Below, piece after piece: positions 56,117 to 64,000 of a stretch of 64,000 bases of DNA (the stretch's first letter is position 1; every line of letters begins with the position of its first letter). This DNA comes from Alkalicoccus urumqiensis (GTDB lineage Bacteria; Bacillota; Bacilli; Bacillales; Salisediminibacteriaceae). Below the pieces are notes generated by a model. The model was not told the DNA's origin. It did not search any database and saw nothing but the letters and a program-made list of their open reading frames with translations. The stretch covers positions 1 through 64,000 of the forward strand of contig NZ_PVNS01000009.1 in NCBI RefSeq assembly GCF_002993335.1, given 5' to 3'. Position numbers and translations under genes: made by a program.

Positions 56117-57265
56117 TTACTTAAGAAACCCTTCTACTCTCGAACGTGTCTCCTGATCGAGGGACAGTACGTGGGAGAGCGCCGGGTCGGCGTGAAACTC
56201 ATGCTTTTCCACAGCATGTTCAACGAGATTATCAATGGTCAGAAAGTCAATTCTGCCATCCAGGAACATAGCTACCGCCTGCTCATTGGCAGCATTCAGC
56301 ACACAGGGAGCCGTTCCCCCCATTTTCCCTGCTTCAACAGCTGTTTCAAACGCACGGTATCTTTTTCCATTCATCTTTTGGAAGTGAAGCGATTCCGCCT
56401 CCCATAATTTTAACCTCTGCATCCCCGGCACTGCAAGTTTCCGGGGGTGGGTCAGTGCATATTGTATCGGCACCTTCATATCCGGCGTACCGAGGTGAGC
56501 CAGAATACTTCCATCCTGATATTCCACCATGGAATGGATAATACTTTCTTTATGAAGCACGACATCAATTTTTTCATATGGCATCTGAAAGAGCCAGTGG
56601 GCTTCAATGACTTCCAGCCCTTTGTTCATCATCGTAGCGGAATCAATCGTAATTTTAGCACCCATACTCCAGTTCGGGTGATTCAACGCTTCCTTTACCG
56701 TGACGCCCTTCAGCTCATCGCGGGTTTTATCCCGGAAACTGCCTCCGGAGGCAGTCAGAATCAGCTGTTCTACTCCCCCTGCTTCTCCATCCAGGCACTG
56801 CCAGAGAGCAGAATGTTCACTGTCCACGGGAAGCAGCTTGACCCCTGTCTCTTTCTGTTTCTCCATGACAAGATGTCCCGCTGCAACAAGCGTCTCCTTG
56901 TTGGCAATGGCAATATCCATACCGGTTTCCATCGCTTTCAGCGTCGGTTCAAGACCGGCACTTCCCATCACCGCATTAAGCAGAATGTCTCCTTCTCCTC
57001 CTGCAGCAGCACAGGCCATGACACCTTCTCTTCCAATAAGAATGTCCGCTTTGTAATCGATCACTGCTGATACGTCCGCTGCTGCTTTCTCCGTCTGTAC
57101 AGAGATGATTTCAGGACGGAGTTCATTCAGCCAGCCGGCTGCTTTTTCCGTGTTGGTACCAAATGCCGCGGAGCGGAGCGAAAAAGACTCCGGGTAGTGG
57201 CGGATGATATCGATCGTCTGTTCTCCAATAGAGCCGGTGGCTCCTAATAAGTGAATTCCCCTCAT
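56117..57265 (-). CDS. dxr: 1-Deoxy-D-xylulose 5-phosphate reductoisomerase
   Basis: Second step of the MEP isoprenoid pathway, which feeds undecaprenyl phosphate made by UppS two genes upstream. The 382-residue protein has the NADPH motif GATGSIG (8-14), SEHSALWQCL and the metal/substrate stretch TIDSATMMNKGLEVIEA in shortened form, and a C-terminal helical domain. Confidence 0.97.
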   Translation of the reverse strand: MRGIHLLGATGSIGEQTIDIIRHYPESFSLRSAAFGTNTEKAAGWLNELRPEIISVQTEKAAADVSAVIDYKADILIGREGVMACAAAGGEGDILLNAVMGSAGLEPTLKAMETGMDIAIANKETLVAAGHLVMEKQKETGVKLLPVDSEHSALWQCLDGEAGGVEQLILTASGGSFRDKTRDELKGVTVKEALNHPNWSMGAKITIDSATMMNKGLEVIEAHWLFQMPYEKIDVVLHKESIIHSMVEYQDGSILAHLGTPDMKVPIQYALTHPRKLAVPGMQRLKLWEAESLHFQKMNGKRYRAFETAVEAGKMGGTAPCVLNAANEQAVAMFLDGRIDFLTIDNLVEHAVEKHEFHADPALSHVLSLDQETRSRVEGFLK

Positions 57266-57296
57266 GTGTTATCCTCCAGAATGTTGTTATGTAAAT

Positions 57297-58091
57297 TCAG
57301 CCGAGAAACCCGAACAGATATAAAATCGGCATGACAAAAATCATGCTGTCAAACCGGTCGAGAATTCCTCCATGACCCGGCAGCACATTCCCGGAATCTT
57401 TCACTGCATAATGACGCTTAAACGCGCTTTCAACCAGATCTCCCAGCTGACCGGCACTCGATACAATCAAAATACAGAAGAACAATTCCCACCCGGAATC
57501 AAATACATTGAAGTAGGCAGAGTATATATATCCGGCAGCAAAAGCAGCTGCCATGCCCCCGAGTGCCCCCTCAATTGTTTTCTTCGGGCTGATCTTCGGC
57601 CACAGCTTATGTTTTCCAAAAGCACGGCCGGCAAAATAGGCCCCGGTATCTGTCATCCAGATTAATATTAAGATAAGGATAAGCAGTGCCAGTCCATTTT
57701 CAGCGAATCGGGCATACATAAAATAATGAAAGCCGAAACCGACGTATACCGACGCCAGAATCATAAAACCGGCTTCATCAAACGTAAACGCATTTTTTGT
57801 AAGCACCGTCAGCGCAAGCATAGCAATAATTAGAATTAAAAAAAGCTCATTCCGGTCTACCGCTATAATACCCTGCTCCAGCCAGTCTTCAGGGAGAGCA
57901 AGTAGCAGGACAAATATAAAACCGAGCGCTCCGCGCGACGAAAACAGGCGGATATGCTTCATTTTCAACAATTCACCCATCGCAATAACAGCGAGCAGTA
58001 CCATGAGAAGGATGAAAGGAAGGCCTCCGTACCAGAGCACACCAAGAAATCCTGCTCCAGCAATGACGGCAGTAATTATTCTTTGTTTCAC
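57297..58091 (-). CDS. cdsA: Phosphatidate cytidylyltransferase
   Basis: Makes CDP-diacylglycerol from phosphatidic acid and CTP, the substrate of PgsA. The 264-residue membrane protein has about eight hydrophobic helices and the C-terminal signature with KISPKKTIEGALGG and GDLVESAFKRHYAVKDSG. The start is GTG at 58091 behind GAGGAGGG. It lies 11 bases after uppS. Confidence 0.95.
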   Translation of the reverse strand: MKQRIITAVIAGAGFLGVLWYGGLPFILLMVLLAVIAMGELLKMKHIRLFSSRGALGFIFVLLLALPEDWLEQGIIAVDRNELFLILIIAMLALTVLTKNAFTFDEAGFMILASVYVGFGFHYFMYARFAENGLALLILILILIWMTDTGAYFAGRAFGKHKLWPKISPKKTIEGALGGMAAAFAAGYIYSAYFNVFDSGWELFFCILIVSSAGQLGDLVESAFKRHYAVKDSGNVLPGHGGILDRFDSMIFVMPILYLFGFLG

Positions 58092-58102
58092 ATCATCCCT
58101 CC

Positions 58103-58867
58103 TCAGACACCGCCGTAGCGGCGTTTACGCATCTGGTATGCCTCCACCGCTTCATAGAAGTGCTCTTTTGTGAAATCCGGCCAGAGAACATCGGTGAACC
58201 AGAATTCTGCATAGGCAAGCTGCCAGAGCATGAAGTTGCTGAGACGCTTTTCACCACTTGTACGGATTAGCAGATCGGGATCTGTCATCCCGGACGTCAT
58301 TAAGTAGTTGGAAACCGTATGTTCTGTTACATCTTCTTCAGCAATCCTGCCGTCATCGATATCCCGGTGCATCTTTTGAAAAGCTTCCATCAGTTCAGAG
58401 CGGCTTCCATAATTTAAGGCAAAATTCAGGACGAGTCCATCATTCTGCTGTGTTTCGTGCACCGCATTCTCCACTGCGCGCTGTGTAAATGGAGGAAGTT
58501 TTTCAGTGTCTCCGGTGATGCGGACGATCACATTTTCTTCCATAAGCTTCGGAAGCTCTACGCTCAAAAAGCGTTCCGGCAGGCGCATTAAAAAGTCGAC
58601 CTCTGTCTTTGGCCGTTTCCAGTTTTCTGTTGAAAAAGCGTACAGCGTCAGAGCATCTACTCCAAGTTCATTGCATGCACGGACCACATTGCGGATGACC
58701 GTCATGCCTTCACGGTGTCCTGCAACTCTCGGAAGACCGCGCTGACGAGCCCAGCGCCCATTCCCGTCCATAATGATCGCGATATGGGAGGGAACTCCCT
58801 GTACGTCCGGAACGGACTGTGATTGAAACTCTTCTTTTTTCATTCGTTTCGTTAATTTATTCAGCAT
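58103..58867 (-). CDS. uppS: Undecaprenyl diphosphate synthase
   Basis: Builds the C55 lipid carrier for peptidoglycan and teichoic acid. The 254-residue cis-prenyltransferase shows IMDGNGRWA with catalytic Asp34, LYAFSTENWKRP, and the C-terminal RTSGEKRLSNFMLWQ. It starts the uppS-cdsA-dxr-rseP-proS-polC run, with an extended -10 promoter upstream. Confidence 0.97.
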   Translation of the reverse strand: MLNKLTKRMKKEEFQSQSVPDVQGVPSHIAIIMDGNGRWARQRGLPRVAGHREGMTVIRNVVRACNELGVDALTLYAFSTENWKRPKTEVDFLMRLPERFLSVELPKLMEENVIVRITGDTEKLPPFTQRAVENAVHETQQNDGLVLNFALNYGSRSELMEAFQKMHRDIDDGRIAEEDVTEHTVSNYLMTSGMTDPDLLIRTSGEKRLSNFMLWQLAYAEFWFTDVLWPDFTKEHFYEAVEAYQMRKRRYGGV

Positions 58868-58916
58868 GAAGTACTGCCTCCATCGTCAAACTTCCGTTCG
58901 GATTTACTACTCGTTC

Positions 58917-58945
58917 ATTCTACCACGTTTCCGGTGGTCCGATAA
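58917..58945 (-). promoter_or_regulatory. Possible promoter of uppS
   Basis: Extended -10 TGGTAGAAT (hexamer complement of 58917-58922) with a weak -35 TTATCG (complement of 58940-58945) 17 bases upstream; 50 bases before the uppS start. Confidence 0.5.
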
Positions 58946-59084
58946 TAGTGGATTGCTATTTGACTGTAATTTCCTTTACAGAAAGCGCTGTATCACCTAT
59001 AAAATAAACCGGCCTCTGCTGTTCCAGCGACTTTAAACGTGTGCGTTTGTTGCTGAATGGGGCTGATGATAATGAGGTGTAAAT

Positions 59085-59122
59085 GAAAAAATCCCGGACC
59101 AGCTGTAAAGCCGGACCCGGGA
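59085..59122 (-). terminator. Terminator of pyrH-frr
   Basis: A GC-rich stem of about 12 bp with one small bulge (59092-59103 with 59110-59122) followed on the minus strand by TTTTTTC. It starts 12 bases after the frr stop. Confidence 0.9.
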
Positions 59123-59134
59123 GAGCTGTTTTCT

Positions 59135-59692
59135 TTATACTGCTTTCACTTCATCTTCTTTGTCTTTTGCATATTGATCTACGAGCGCAATTTTTTTATC
59201 GGTCAGCTTCTGCACATCGTCCTGTGCACGCTTGTGCTCGTCCTCTGTCATTTCGTTGTCTTTCTGCTTTTTCTTCAGGTCATCATTTGTTTCCCGGCGC
59301 ACGTTCCGGATCGCCACTTTTGCTTCCTCCGCGTAGCGGCCGATAATTTTAATCAGCTCTTTACGGCGCTCGTCGGTAAGTGCCGGAATCGTAATACGGA
59401 TGACGTTTCCGTCATTATTTGGAGAAAGACCGAGATCCGCTTTTTGAATTCCTTTTTCAATATTCTGGATCGACGATTTATCAAATGGCGTGATCATAAG
59501 CGTACGGCCTTCAGGTACGGATACCGTTGCCAGCTGGTTCAGCGGCGTTAATGCTCCGTAATATTCCACCTGAACACGATCAAGGAGAGACGGGTTCGCA
59601 CGACCTGCACGGATCGTAGCAAGCTCTCTTGAAAACGCATCGATGGATTTGTTCATTTTTTCCTCTGCCTGTGTTAGAACCTCTTTCGACAT
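59135..59692 (-). CDS. frr: Ribosome recycling factor
   Basis: Splits post-termination ribosomes together with EF-G. The 185-residue protein has the standard length, the three-helix bundle start [17 protein letters not shown], the hinge region with [12 protein letters not shown], and the [10 protein letters not shown] helix. It follows pyrH by three bases. Confidence 0.97.
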   Translation of the reverse strand: MSKEVLTQAEEKMNKSIDAFSRELATIRAGRANPSLLDRVQVEYYGALTPLNQLATVSVPEGRTLMITPFDKSSIQNIEKGIQKADLGLSPNNDGNVIRITIPALTDERRKELIKIIGRYAEEAKVAIRNVRRETNDDLKKKQKDNEMTEDEHKRAQDDVQKLTDKKIALVDQYAKDKEDEVKAV

Positions 59693-59695
59693 AAA

Positions 59696-60418
59696 TTACT
59701 GCCCCCTAATTAAAGTACCGATATCTTCTCCGGTTACTGCACGTTTAATATTTCCTTTTTCAGCAATCGAGAACACGATCAGTGGAATATCATTATCCAT
59801 GCATAATGAGGATGCGGTGGAATCCATTACAGCCAGACCATCCTTCAAAATGTCAAGATACGTCAGTTTATCATATTTCTTGGCGTTTGCATCAGTTGTC
59901 GGATCAGCATCATAGACACCGTCTACATTATTCTTCGCCATGAGAATAACATCTGCTTCAATCTCTGCCGCACGGAGAGCTGCTGTCGTATCTGTTGAGA
60001 AATACGGATTGCCTGTTCCTGCTGCAAAGATAACGACGCGCTTCTTTTCCAGGTGACGGATGGCACGACGGCGGATGTATGGCTCGGCCACCTGCCTCAT
60101 TTCAATGGAGGATTGGACACGCGTCTGTACACCGATATGCTCCAGGCTGTCCTGAAGTGCGAGGGAATTCATAACAGTGGCAAGCATTCCCATGTAATCG
60201 GCTGTTGCCCGGTCCATTCCTTTCGCACTCCCTGCCATCCCGCGCCAGATGTTTCCGCCTCCGACGATGATTGCTATTTCCACATCCAGTTCATATAGTT
60301 CCTTTACCTGTTCTGCTATAGACTGGATCATATCAGGGTCAATTCCGAATCCCTGCTCACCAGCCAGCGCTTCTCCGCTCAGCTTCAGTACGATCCGCTT
60401 GTATTTAGACTGCTCCAT
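59696..60418 (-). CDS. pyrH: UMP kinase
   Basis: Phosphorylates UMP to UDP; a hexamer of the amino-acid-kinase fold. The 240-residue protein has KLSGEAL (13-19), [10 protein letters not shown] and the TDTTAALRA substrate loop. It precedes frr in the conserved rpsB-tsf-pyrH-frr order. A strong terminator after tsf separates it from that gene. Confidence 0.97.
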   Translation of the reverse strand: MEQSKYKRIVLKLSGEALAGEQGFGIDPDMIQSIAEQVKELYELDVEIAIIVGGGNIWRGMAGSAKGMDRATADYMGMLATVMNSLALQDSLEHIGVQTRVQSSIEMRQVAEPYIRRRAIRHLEKKRVVIFAAGTGNPYFSTDTTAALRAAEIEADVILMAKNNVDGVYDADPTTDANAKKYDKLTYLDILKDGLAVMDSTASSLCMDNDIPLIVFSIAEKGNIKRAVTGEDIGTLIRGQ

Positions 60419-60462
60419 GATTCCCTCCCAGATTCATTAAATAACTTCTGTGCATACGTACA

Positions 60463-60523
60463 GAAAAACACGGCGCCCGGTGCCTGGCCACAATAAATCA
60501 GCGGGGGCACCGGAAGCGCTCGT
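60463..60523 (-). terminator. Terminator of tsf
   Basis: A GC-rich interrupted hairpin: CCGGTGCC/GGCACCGG (60477-60484 with 60505-60512) extended by GCGC and CACG/CGTG arms, followed on the minus strand by TTTTTC. Confidence 0.85.
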
Positions 60524-60551
60524 GCTCGTTTTCCGGTTATAAACCGACTAG

Positions 60552-61433
60552 TTATTTCTTTACCTGGGACATAACTTCTTCAGCAAAGTTATCTTCACGC
60601 TTCTCCATACCTTCGCCTACTTCATAGCGGAAGAACGTTTTCACACTTCCACCTTTGGATTCAACATACTTGCCGACCTTCTGATCGCTGTCCTTTACGA
60701 AAGCCTGCTCATTCAGGCAGATTTCTTCAAAGAACTTTCCGAGGCGGCCTTCCACCATTTTCTCAACGATGTTTTCCGGCTTGCCTTCGTTCAGCGCCTG
60801 CTGCTTAAGAACTTCGCGCTCGCGGTCTACTTCCTCTTCGGATACAGCGTCGCGGCTGACATATTTCGGGTTGATCGCAGCAATGTGCATCGCTACGTCT
60901 TTCGCCGTCTGCTCATCAGCACCTTCCAGAACAGTCAGTACGCCGATGCGGCCTCCCATGTGAATGTAGGAGCCGACGTTCAGGCCATCGCCGTTCTCCA
61001 CTACTTCAAAGCGGCGGAGGGAGATTTTCTCCCCAATTGTCGCGATCTGGGAATTGATATAGTCCTGAAGCGTGGACTCTTCTCCAGCATACTCCTGGGA
61101 GAGGGCTTCTTCCACTGTGGATGGATTGTTGTCAATAATGTGGTGAGCCACGTTATCAACCATTTTGATGAAACCATCGTTTTTCGAAACGAAGTCCGTC
61201 TCTGAGTTGATTTCAACGATCGCAGCTTTATTTCCGGAAGTAACGACGTGGGCAAGACCTTCTGCCGCTACGCGGTCCGCTTTTTTAGCCGCTTTGGAAA
61301 TTCCTTTTTCACGAAGAAAATCCACCGCTTTTTCCATATCTCCATCCGTTTCTGAGAGCGCCTTTTTGCAGTCCATCATGCCTGCGCCGGTTTGTTCACG
61401 AAGTTCTTTTACCTGCTTTGCTGAAATAGCCAT
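60552..61433 (-). CDS. tsf: Elongation factor Ts
   Basis: Nucleotide exchange factor for EF-Tu. The 293-residue protein begins with the UBA-like domain and the [12 protein letters not shown] signature (16-27), followed by the two core subdomains ([11 protein letters not shown]). AAGGAGG precedes the ATG. An intrinsic terminator lies between it and rpsB. Confidence 0.98.
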   Translation of the reverse strand: MAISAKQVKELREQTGAGMMDCKKALSETDGDMEKAVDFLREKGISKAAKKADRVAAEGLAHVVTSGNKAAIVEINSETDFVSKNDGFIKMVDNVAHHIIDNNPSTVEEALSQEYAGEESTLQDYINSQIATIGEKISLRRFEVVENGDGLNVGSYIHMGGRIGVLTVLEGADEQTAKDVAMHIAAINPKYVSRDAVSEEEVDREREVLKQQALNEGKPENIVEKMVEGRLGKFFEEICLNEQAFVKDSDQKVGKYVESKGGSVKTFFRYEVGEGMEKREDNFAEEVMSQVKK

Positions 61434-61472
61434 TTTATCTTCCTCCTTGATTATAATTGCCGCACCATTTGC

Positions 61473-61518
61473 GGAAAAAAAGGATGATAAAGGGTCAACT
61501 CCCCTCTATCACCCTTTT
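61473..61518 (-). terminator. Terminator/attenuator between rpsB and tsf
   Basis: A long AT/GC-mixed stem (61480-61494 with 61501-61516, small bulges) followed on the minus strand by TTTTTTT. I see no second promoter before tsf, so partial read-through may set the S2 to EF-Ts ratio. Confidence 0.8.
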
Positions 61519-61525
61519 GGATCGT

Positions 61526-62224
61526 TTATGCAGTCGTTTCTTCGCCCTGGTTGGCTTCGATAATCGCATCTGCCATTTTCGCTGTAAGCAGGCGAACGGC
61601 ACGGATGGCATCGTCGTTACCCGGGATGACATAGTCGATCTCATCAGGGTCACAGTTAGTATCAACGATACCAACGATAGGAATTTCCAGCTTGTGAGCT
61701 TCTGCTACTGCGATCCGCTCTTTGCGGGGATCGATAATAAACATAGCATCCGGAATTTTTTCCATTTCTTTAATACCGCCGAGGAATTTCTCGAGACGAT
61801 CCATCTCTTTGTTGAGAAGAACAACTTCTTTTTTAGGAAGGACATCAAATGTTCCGTCTTCCTTCATTGTTTCGAGCTGCTTAAGGCGGGCAATACGCTT
61901 TCTGATTGTTTCAAAATTCGTCAGCGTACCACCGAGCCAGCGCTGGTTGATGTAGTACATGCCGGCACGCTCTGCTTCTTCACGAACAGAATCCTGCGCC
62001 TGCTTTTTTGTTCCTACGAACAATACTGTACCACCCTGCGCTGCAAGGTCGCGGACAAAGTTAAATGCTTCGTCCACTTTCTTGACCGTTTTCTGCAGGT
62101 CAATAATGTAAATACCGTTTCTTTCTGTGAAGATGTAGCGATCCATTTTTGGATTCCAGCGGCGTGTCTGGTGGCCGAAGTGTACACCGGCTTCCAGCAG
62201 CTGCTTCATGGAGATCACTGCCAT
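61526..62224 (-). CDS. rpsB: 30S ribosomal protein S2
   Basis: A late-assembling small-subunit protein. The 232-residue product shows [18 protein letters not shown] and FVGTKKQAQ, with the usual short acidic tail. ATG 62224 is eight bases after AGGAGG; the in-phase GTG three codons upstream overlaps that site. A strong sigma-A promoter lies about 120 bases upstream. Confidence 0.98.
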   Translation of the reverse strand: MAVISMKQLLEAGVHFGHQTRRWNPKMDRYIFTERNGIYIIDLQKTVKKVDEAFNFVRDLAAQGGTVLFVGTKKQAQDSVREEAERAGMYYINQRWLGGTLTNFETIRKRIARLKQLETMKEDGTFDVLPKKEVVLLNKEMDRLEKFLGGIKEMEKIPDAMFIIDPRKERIAVAEAHKLEIPIVGIVDTNCDPDEIDYVIPGNDDAIRAVRLLTAKMADAIIEANQGEETTA

Positions 62225-62341
62225 TTCACTCACCTCCTGAGTTTGGTTTTATTTAATCCTCCGGAACCTTCCTCCATCTGCAGGACTCAATGAGCACCCC
62301 TGCCTATGTCCGGAACCGTGTGTGCTTGAACACCGTAGAAA

Positions 62342-62370
62342 AATATATCACACCTGGAGCCTGTTGACAA
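62342..62370 (-). promoter_or_regulatory. Sigma-A promoter of rpsB
   Basis: -35 TTGTCA (complement of 62365-62370) and -10 TATATT (complement of 62342-62347), 17 bases apart. The predicted leader of about 110 bases contains GC-rich pairing potential (AGCAC/GTGCT near 62288-62323), a possible S2 feedback site. Confidence 0.75.
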
Positions 62371-62384
62371 CCTCTCAAGCACAT

Positions 62385-62846
62385 TTAACTGCGGAATTTA
62401 ACGAGAAGTTCCACCTCACCGGCTCCCATTTTCAGCTTTTTCGCTGTTTCTTCTATGGAATAACCCTGGTCCTGCAGCTGATACACCTTTGCTTTTGTCG
62501 ACGTTTCATACGTGCCGGAAGGTTCCTCTTCGACCGGAAGCGGCGGCAGGTAAGGCTTCTCTTCAGCTGCAGGTTCTTTATGATTGTAACTGTACGTATG
62601 CTCCGGAGCGGCGTTTGTATCCACCGTCCGATTCTCCGATTGTGCACTCCGCCGCTCCAGTGTTTTTACAAGCCGCTCATTTTCTTCTTTCATCTCTTCC
62701 GTATAAGCTTCAAGCAGATCCTCTATCTCTTTTTTGCTCCGCTCCAGGTCACCATTGTTCTGCGCCGAATCCCTGCGGAACAAAACAACGATGGCATAAA
62801 TAGTAAATAAGTGCATCAGCAGACTTGCCGCCAGAAGTATGTACAC
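62385..62846 (-). CDS. swrB: SwrB/YlxL-like membrane protein
   Basis: A 153-residue protein with an N-terminal transmembrane helix (about 3-23), a charged coiled coil (about 30-70), a disordered middle and a C-terminal helix-turn-helix-like end (DQGYSIEETAKKLKMGAGEVE). That layout and the place just before rpsB match B. subtilis SwrB, which promotes flagellar basal-body completion and swarming. The start is GTG at 62846 behind AAGGAGG. Overall identity is expected to be low, so the call rests on layout and position. Confidence 0.7.
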   Translation of the reverse strand: MYILLAASLLMHLFTIYAIVVLFRRDSAQNNGDLERSKKEIEDLLEAYTEEMKEENERLVKTLERRSAQSENRTVDTNAAPEHTYSYNHKEPAAEEKPYLPPLPVEEEPSGTYETSTKAKVYQLQDQGYSIEETAKKLKMGAGEVELLVKFRS

Positions 62847-62869
62847 GTTTCATTCCTCCTTCCGCCGCG

Positions 62870-64000
62870 CTAGAGGTTCTGGAACTTAATTTCACTGCTC
62901 TCAATAAAAAATCGCGCCCGGCTCGTTTCGACATTTATTTTACGCCGATATTTGCCGAATTGAAAGCTGACATTTGGATAGCAGACTTTTTCCACATCTA
63001 CATACACTGCATCTGCATGGGAGACGGTCTCTTCCAATTTATCTTTCTGTTCTGAGCTTGATTGATAAAGAAGCTGCATTTCTTCAATAGAAGTTTCTAC
63101 CTTATTAAGAGACGCTTCTTCTTTCGAAGAGAGGCGGCCTGTCTTTTTTTTCTTTTCCAGACCCGACTGCAGCCGGAACAGCTTTTTTAGATTCTCCCCC
63201 GCAAATGCCATCTGCTCTTCCAAATAGCGCTGTTTCTCTGAAGTATGGTGATCGCCACCTGCAAAAACAGCCGTCGGGGTGTGCATTTTTGTACCAAGTT
63301 CCCGTACGATCATTCCCCTGCCGCAGGAAACCGTTCCGCCGGAGACAGACCCTTTCCCTTTGTCGGCGTAGAGAGTTCCGTGCACAACAACGTCACTCTG
63401 CAGAATCATGGATTTGATATGAAGATTCCCACCGCATTCTACAGATGCCTGGTTAATAAATCCGGCATGTATATCTTTATCGGCCTGTATTCTGCCTTCC
63501 CCCTGCGCAGCTGCTCCGCCCTGTATAAAAATAGAGCCCCTGCTTTCCAGAAAGGCTCCTTCCACTGTTTCCTGTACTCGGATATCTCCGCGTGCTTTAA
63601 TATGAAAACCTGAAGGGACACTGCCGAAAATCGTCACATTTCCGTTAAATTCAATATTTCCCGTCCGCAGATCGAGATCGCCTTTAACTTCAAACACCGG
63701 GAGAATATGTACCGTCGTCTCCTCTACGGTAAGCTGTCCGGATTTGGAAGCTGTCAGCTTCATCCCTTCCTTATCCATGATAGTGTTTTTCCCGGGTCGA
63801 AGTTTGAAATCTTTTCCGCTTTCTGCAGGGATAATTTCTCCATCCACACCAGTGCCATCGATACCGCTTCCTGCCGGCTTCTTCTCAGCAGCCATCTCCC
63901 CTTCATCCAGCGTCGGGATCGTCATCACATTTTTCAGGTTCACATCTCCGGCAGCGGGGCGCTCGGGCGCTTCAGAAGTCTCCATTTGAACAAGAAGTAC
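62870..64000 (-). CDS. FapA family protein (DUF342), partial at window edge
   Basis: The C-terminal 376 residues of a DUF342 protein; the frame is open to position 64000, so the start lies outside. The visible part has a glycine-rich right-handed beta-helix-like repeat (about GDLDLRTGNIEFNG through GSVSGGTVSCG), then a coiled coil (YLEEQMAFAGENLKK to QKDKLEETV) and a short beta end. Family members are polymer-forming-like proteins; in Vibrio FapA helps place FlhF and flagella. In Bacillaceae a copy often lies between sigD and swrB. Confidence 0.85.
   Translation of the reverse strand, partial: VLLVQMETSEAPERPAAGDVNLKNVMTIPTLDEGEMAAEKKPAGSGIDGTGVDGEIIPAESGKDFKLRPGKNTIMDKEGMKLTASKSGQLTVEETTVHILPVFEVKGDLDLRTGNIEFNGNVTIFGSVPSGFHIKARGDIRVQETVEGAFLESRGSIFIQGGAAAQGEGRIQADKDIHAGFINQASVECGGNLHIKSMILQSDVVVHGTLYADKGKGSVSGGTVSCGRGMIVRELGTKMHTPTAVFAGGDHHTSEKQRYLEEQMAFAGENLKKLFRLQSGLEKKKKTGRLSSKEEASLNKVETSIEEMQLLYQSSSEQKDKLEETVSHADAVYVDVEKVCYPNVSFQFGKYRRKINVETSRARFFIESSEIKFQNL

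Noticed and set aside
1-64000. CRISPR arrays, tRNA or rRNA genes, insertion sequences, prophage
   Set aside because: No regularly spaced repeats, cloverleaf or rRNA signatures, transposase or integrase were seen on reading; a tool scan could still find a divergent one.

Overview
The window is a stretch of conserved core chromosome from a Bacillaceae-type Firmicute. Every gene I support lies on the minus strand, so biological order runs from position 64000 down to 1. Read that way the order follows the Bacillus subtilis block after the fla/che operon: fapA(partial)-swrB-like, rpsB-tsf-pyrH-frr, uppS-cdsA-dxr-rseP-proS-polC, rimP-nusA-rnpM-ylxQ-infB-ylxP-rbfA, truB-ribF-rpsO-pnp-mlpA, asd-dapG-dapA-rnjB, ftsK/spoIIIE-ymfC-ymfF-ymfH-ymfI-ymfK-rodZ-pgsA-cinA, a DEAD-box helicase, recA-rny-ymdB-spoVS, tdh-kbl, miaB-ricA-mutS-mutL, an RsmJ-like methyltransferase, miaA-hfq-hflX-ynbB-glnA. 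The comparison with B. subtilis is from memory, not from an alignment.

Position 64000-58100 holds motility-linked proteins, ribosome and translation factors, and the start of lipid and isoprenoid supply. 58100-43500 covers envelope synthesis (UppS, CdsA, Dxr, RseP), ProS, PolC and the nusA-infB operon. 43500-32300 covers tRNA modification, flavin synthesis, RNA decay (PNPase, RNase J2) and the aspartate/diaminopimelate pathway. 32300-21400 holds the chromosome translocase, the ymf cluster and membrane/shape genes. 21400-10700 has DNA recombination, RNase Y, threonine breakdown and tRNA thiomethylation. 10700-1 has mismatch repair, tRNA prenylation, Hfq, HflX and glutamine synthetase.

The most informative signal is what is missing. 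Where B. subtilis carries spoVK (hfq-hflX), cotE (ricA-mutS), ymxH-spoVFA-spoVFB (mlpA-asd) and ylxY (pnp-mlpA), this genome has gaps of only 60-130 bases. tepA and glnR are also absent from their usual slots. The lineage has probably lost endospore formation, although SpoVS, a SpoIIIE/FtsK translocase and RicA remain. A RodZ linker with 28 acidic and no basic residues in 52 fits a halophile or alkaliphile. Non-sporulating haloalkaliphilic Bacillaceae (the Alkalicoccus/Salisediminibacterium kind) are my best guess, at low certainty.

Regulation is readable in places: a GlnR/TnrA-type operator over the -10 of glnA, a LexA box just downstream of the recA promoter, good sigma-A promoters for rpsB, rpsO, rny, recA and tdh, and about 15 hairpin terminators. 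I see no mobile element, CRISPR array, rRNA, tRNA, phage or secondary-metabolite cluster. The one stretch I cannot explain is a structured, GC-rich intergenic segment at about 31960-32108 that carries a terminator-like hairpin on the gene-less plus strand.
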